DNA from: Candidatus Auribacterota bacterium
Lineage (GTDB): Bacteria; Auribacterota; Tritonobacteria; UBA1439
Assembly: GCA_026392035.1 (NCBI GenBank)
Contig: JAPLCX010000030.1
Coordinates: forward strand, 1-45,301
Length of the DNA stretch: 45,301 nt
Direction of reading: 5' to 3'
Shown here: positions 45,241 through 45,301 of the stretch, piece by piece
Layout of the letters: every line of letters starts with the position of its first letter
Numbering within the stretch: position 1 is the first letter of the stretch
Notes under the pieces: model-generated
What the model saw: only the letters and a program-made list of their open reading frames with translations
Told to the model about the DNA's origin: nothing
Database searches by the model: none
Translations under genes and position numbers: made by a program

Positions 45241-45301
45241 ATGCGAAGCAATCTTACCACACTTCTCGGTATTCAAAGCTATAGAATTGCCGGCTTGGCT
45301 G
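45241..45301 (+). CDS. start of an unidentified gene, possibly a transposase (partial)
   Basis: The ATG at 45241 is preceded by AGAGGAG 7 nt upstream, a good ribosome site. Twenty codons are visible before the window ends: MRSNLTTLLGIQSYRIAGLA. The 'LLGIQ....' beginning recalls the N-terminus of ISL3-family transposases, but twenty residues are too few to be sure. It might also be another mobile-element gene, given its neighbour integrase. Confidence 0.35.
   Translation, partial: MRSNLTTLLGIQSYRIAGLA

Overview
The window looks like a chromosomal segment of an uncultivated, Gram-negative, anaerobic bacterium with GC-rich coding DNA. The best lineage clue is a 51-residue gene at 31919-32074 that I read as the Planctomycetes/Verrucomicrobia/Chlamydiae-type small basic protein. 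This suggests a PVC-superphylum relative, perhaps Omnitrophota or Auribacterota, but the exact phylum is an inference. A complete Rnf gene set, glycolysis genes, SurA-like and TolB-like envelope proteins and sigma-54 fit an energy-conserving anaerobe with two membranes.

Layout. 1-200: end of an insertion sequence with a cut-off transposase. 424-3275: FAD and Fe-S subunits of a glycolate/D-lactate-type dehydrogenase. 3276-4546: a MITE-like repeat, a tRNA relic and a truncated PQQ-propeller gene. 4633-13281 (+ strand): a cobalamin-acquisition region with a promoter, a cobalamin riboswitch, its terminator, a large surface protein with putative-Ig domains, a secreted DUF4430 (transcobalamin-C-like) protein, and an ECF transporter (T, fused double ATPase, CbrT-like S) followed by a small STN-like secreted protein. 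13418-24414 (- strand): TolB-like lipoprotein, ksgA, pdxA, SurA-like isomerase, mfd, a candidate structured RNA (on +), a GT-C-type membrane protein with an in-frame UGA near its start, and folD. 24653-30158 (- strand): rnfC-D-G-E-A-B. 30190-37332 (- strand): SH3-domain protein, RsuA/RluB-family pseudouridine synthase, small basic protein, DUF1841 protein, OppD-like ATPase, secG, tpiA, pgk, gap. 37381-41386: tRNA-Leu, two GT-C-type membrane proteins and an N-acetylmuramoyl-L-alanine amidase. 41822-43282 (+): rpoN. 43427-45301: tRNA-Thr with a tyrosine integrase abutting its 5' end, a hypothetical protein and the start of an unidentified gene, probably the edge of an integrated element.

The most coherent functional unit is the vitamin B12 region. 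The RNA switch, the S component and the DUF4430 protein all point to cobalamin, and the Ig-domain surface protein is the gene directly under the switch. The most unusual DNA-level feature is the intergenic space. Almost every gap is filled with several families of short interspersed repeats: inverted CACCACGGAGG elements, ACCACAGATGAACACAG elements, a TIR-bearing MITE with an 8-bp target duplication, and a 20-bp perfect palindrome found four times, each time neatly inside another repeat. These repeats even separate genes within apparent operons such as rnf and pgk-tpiA.

No CRISPR array or rRNA gene was seen. All family names come from reading motifs by eye; no database search was run.
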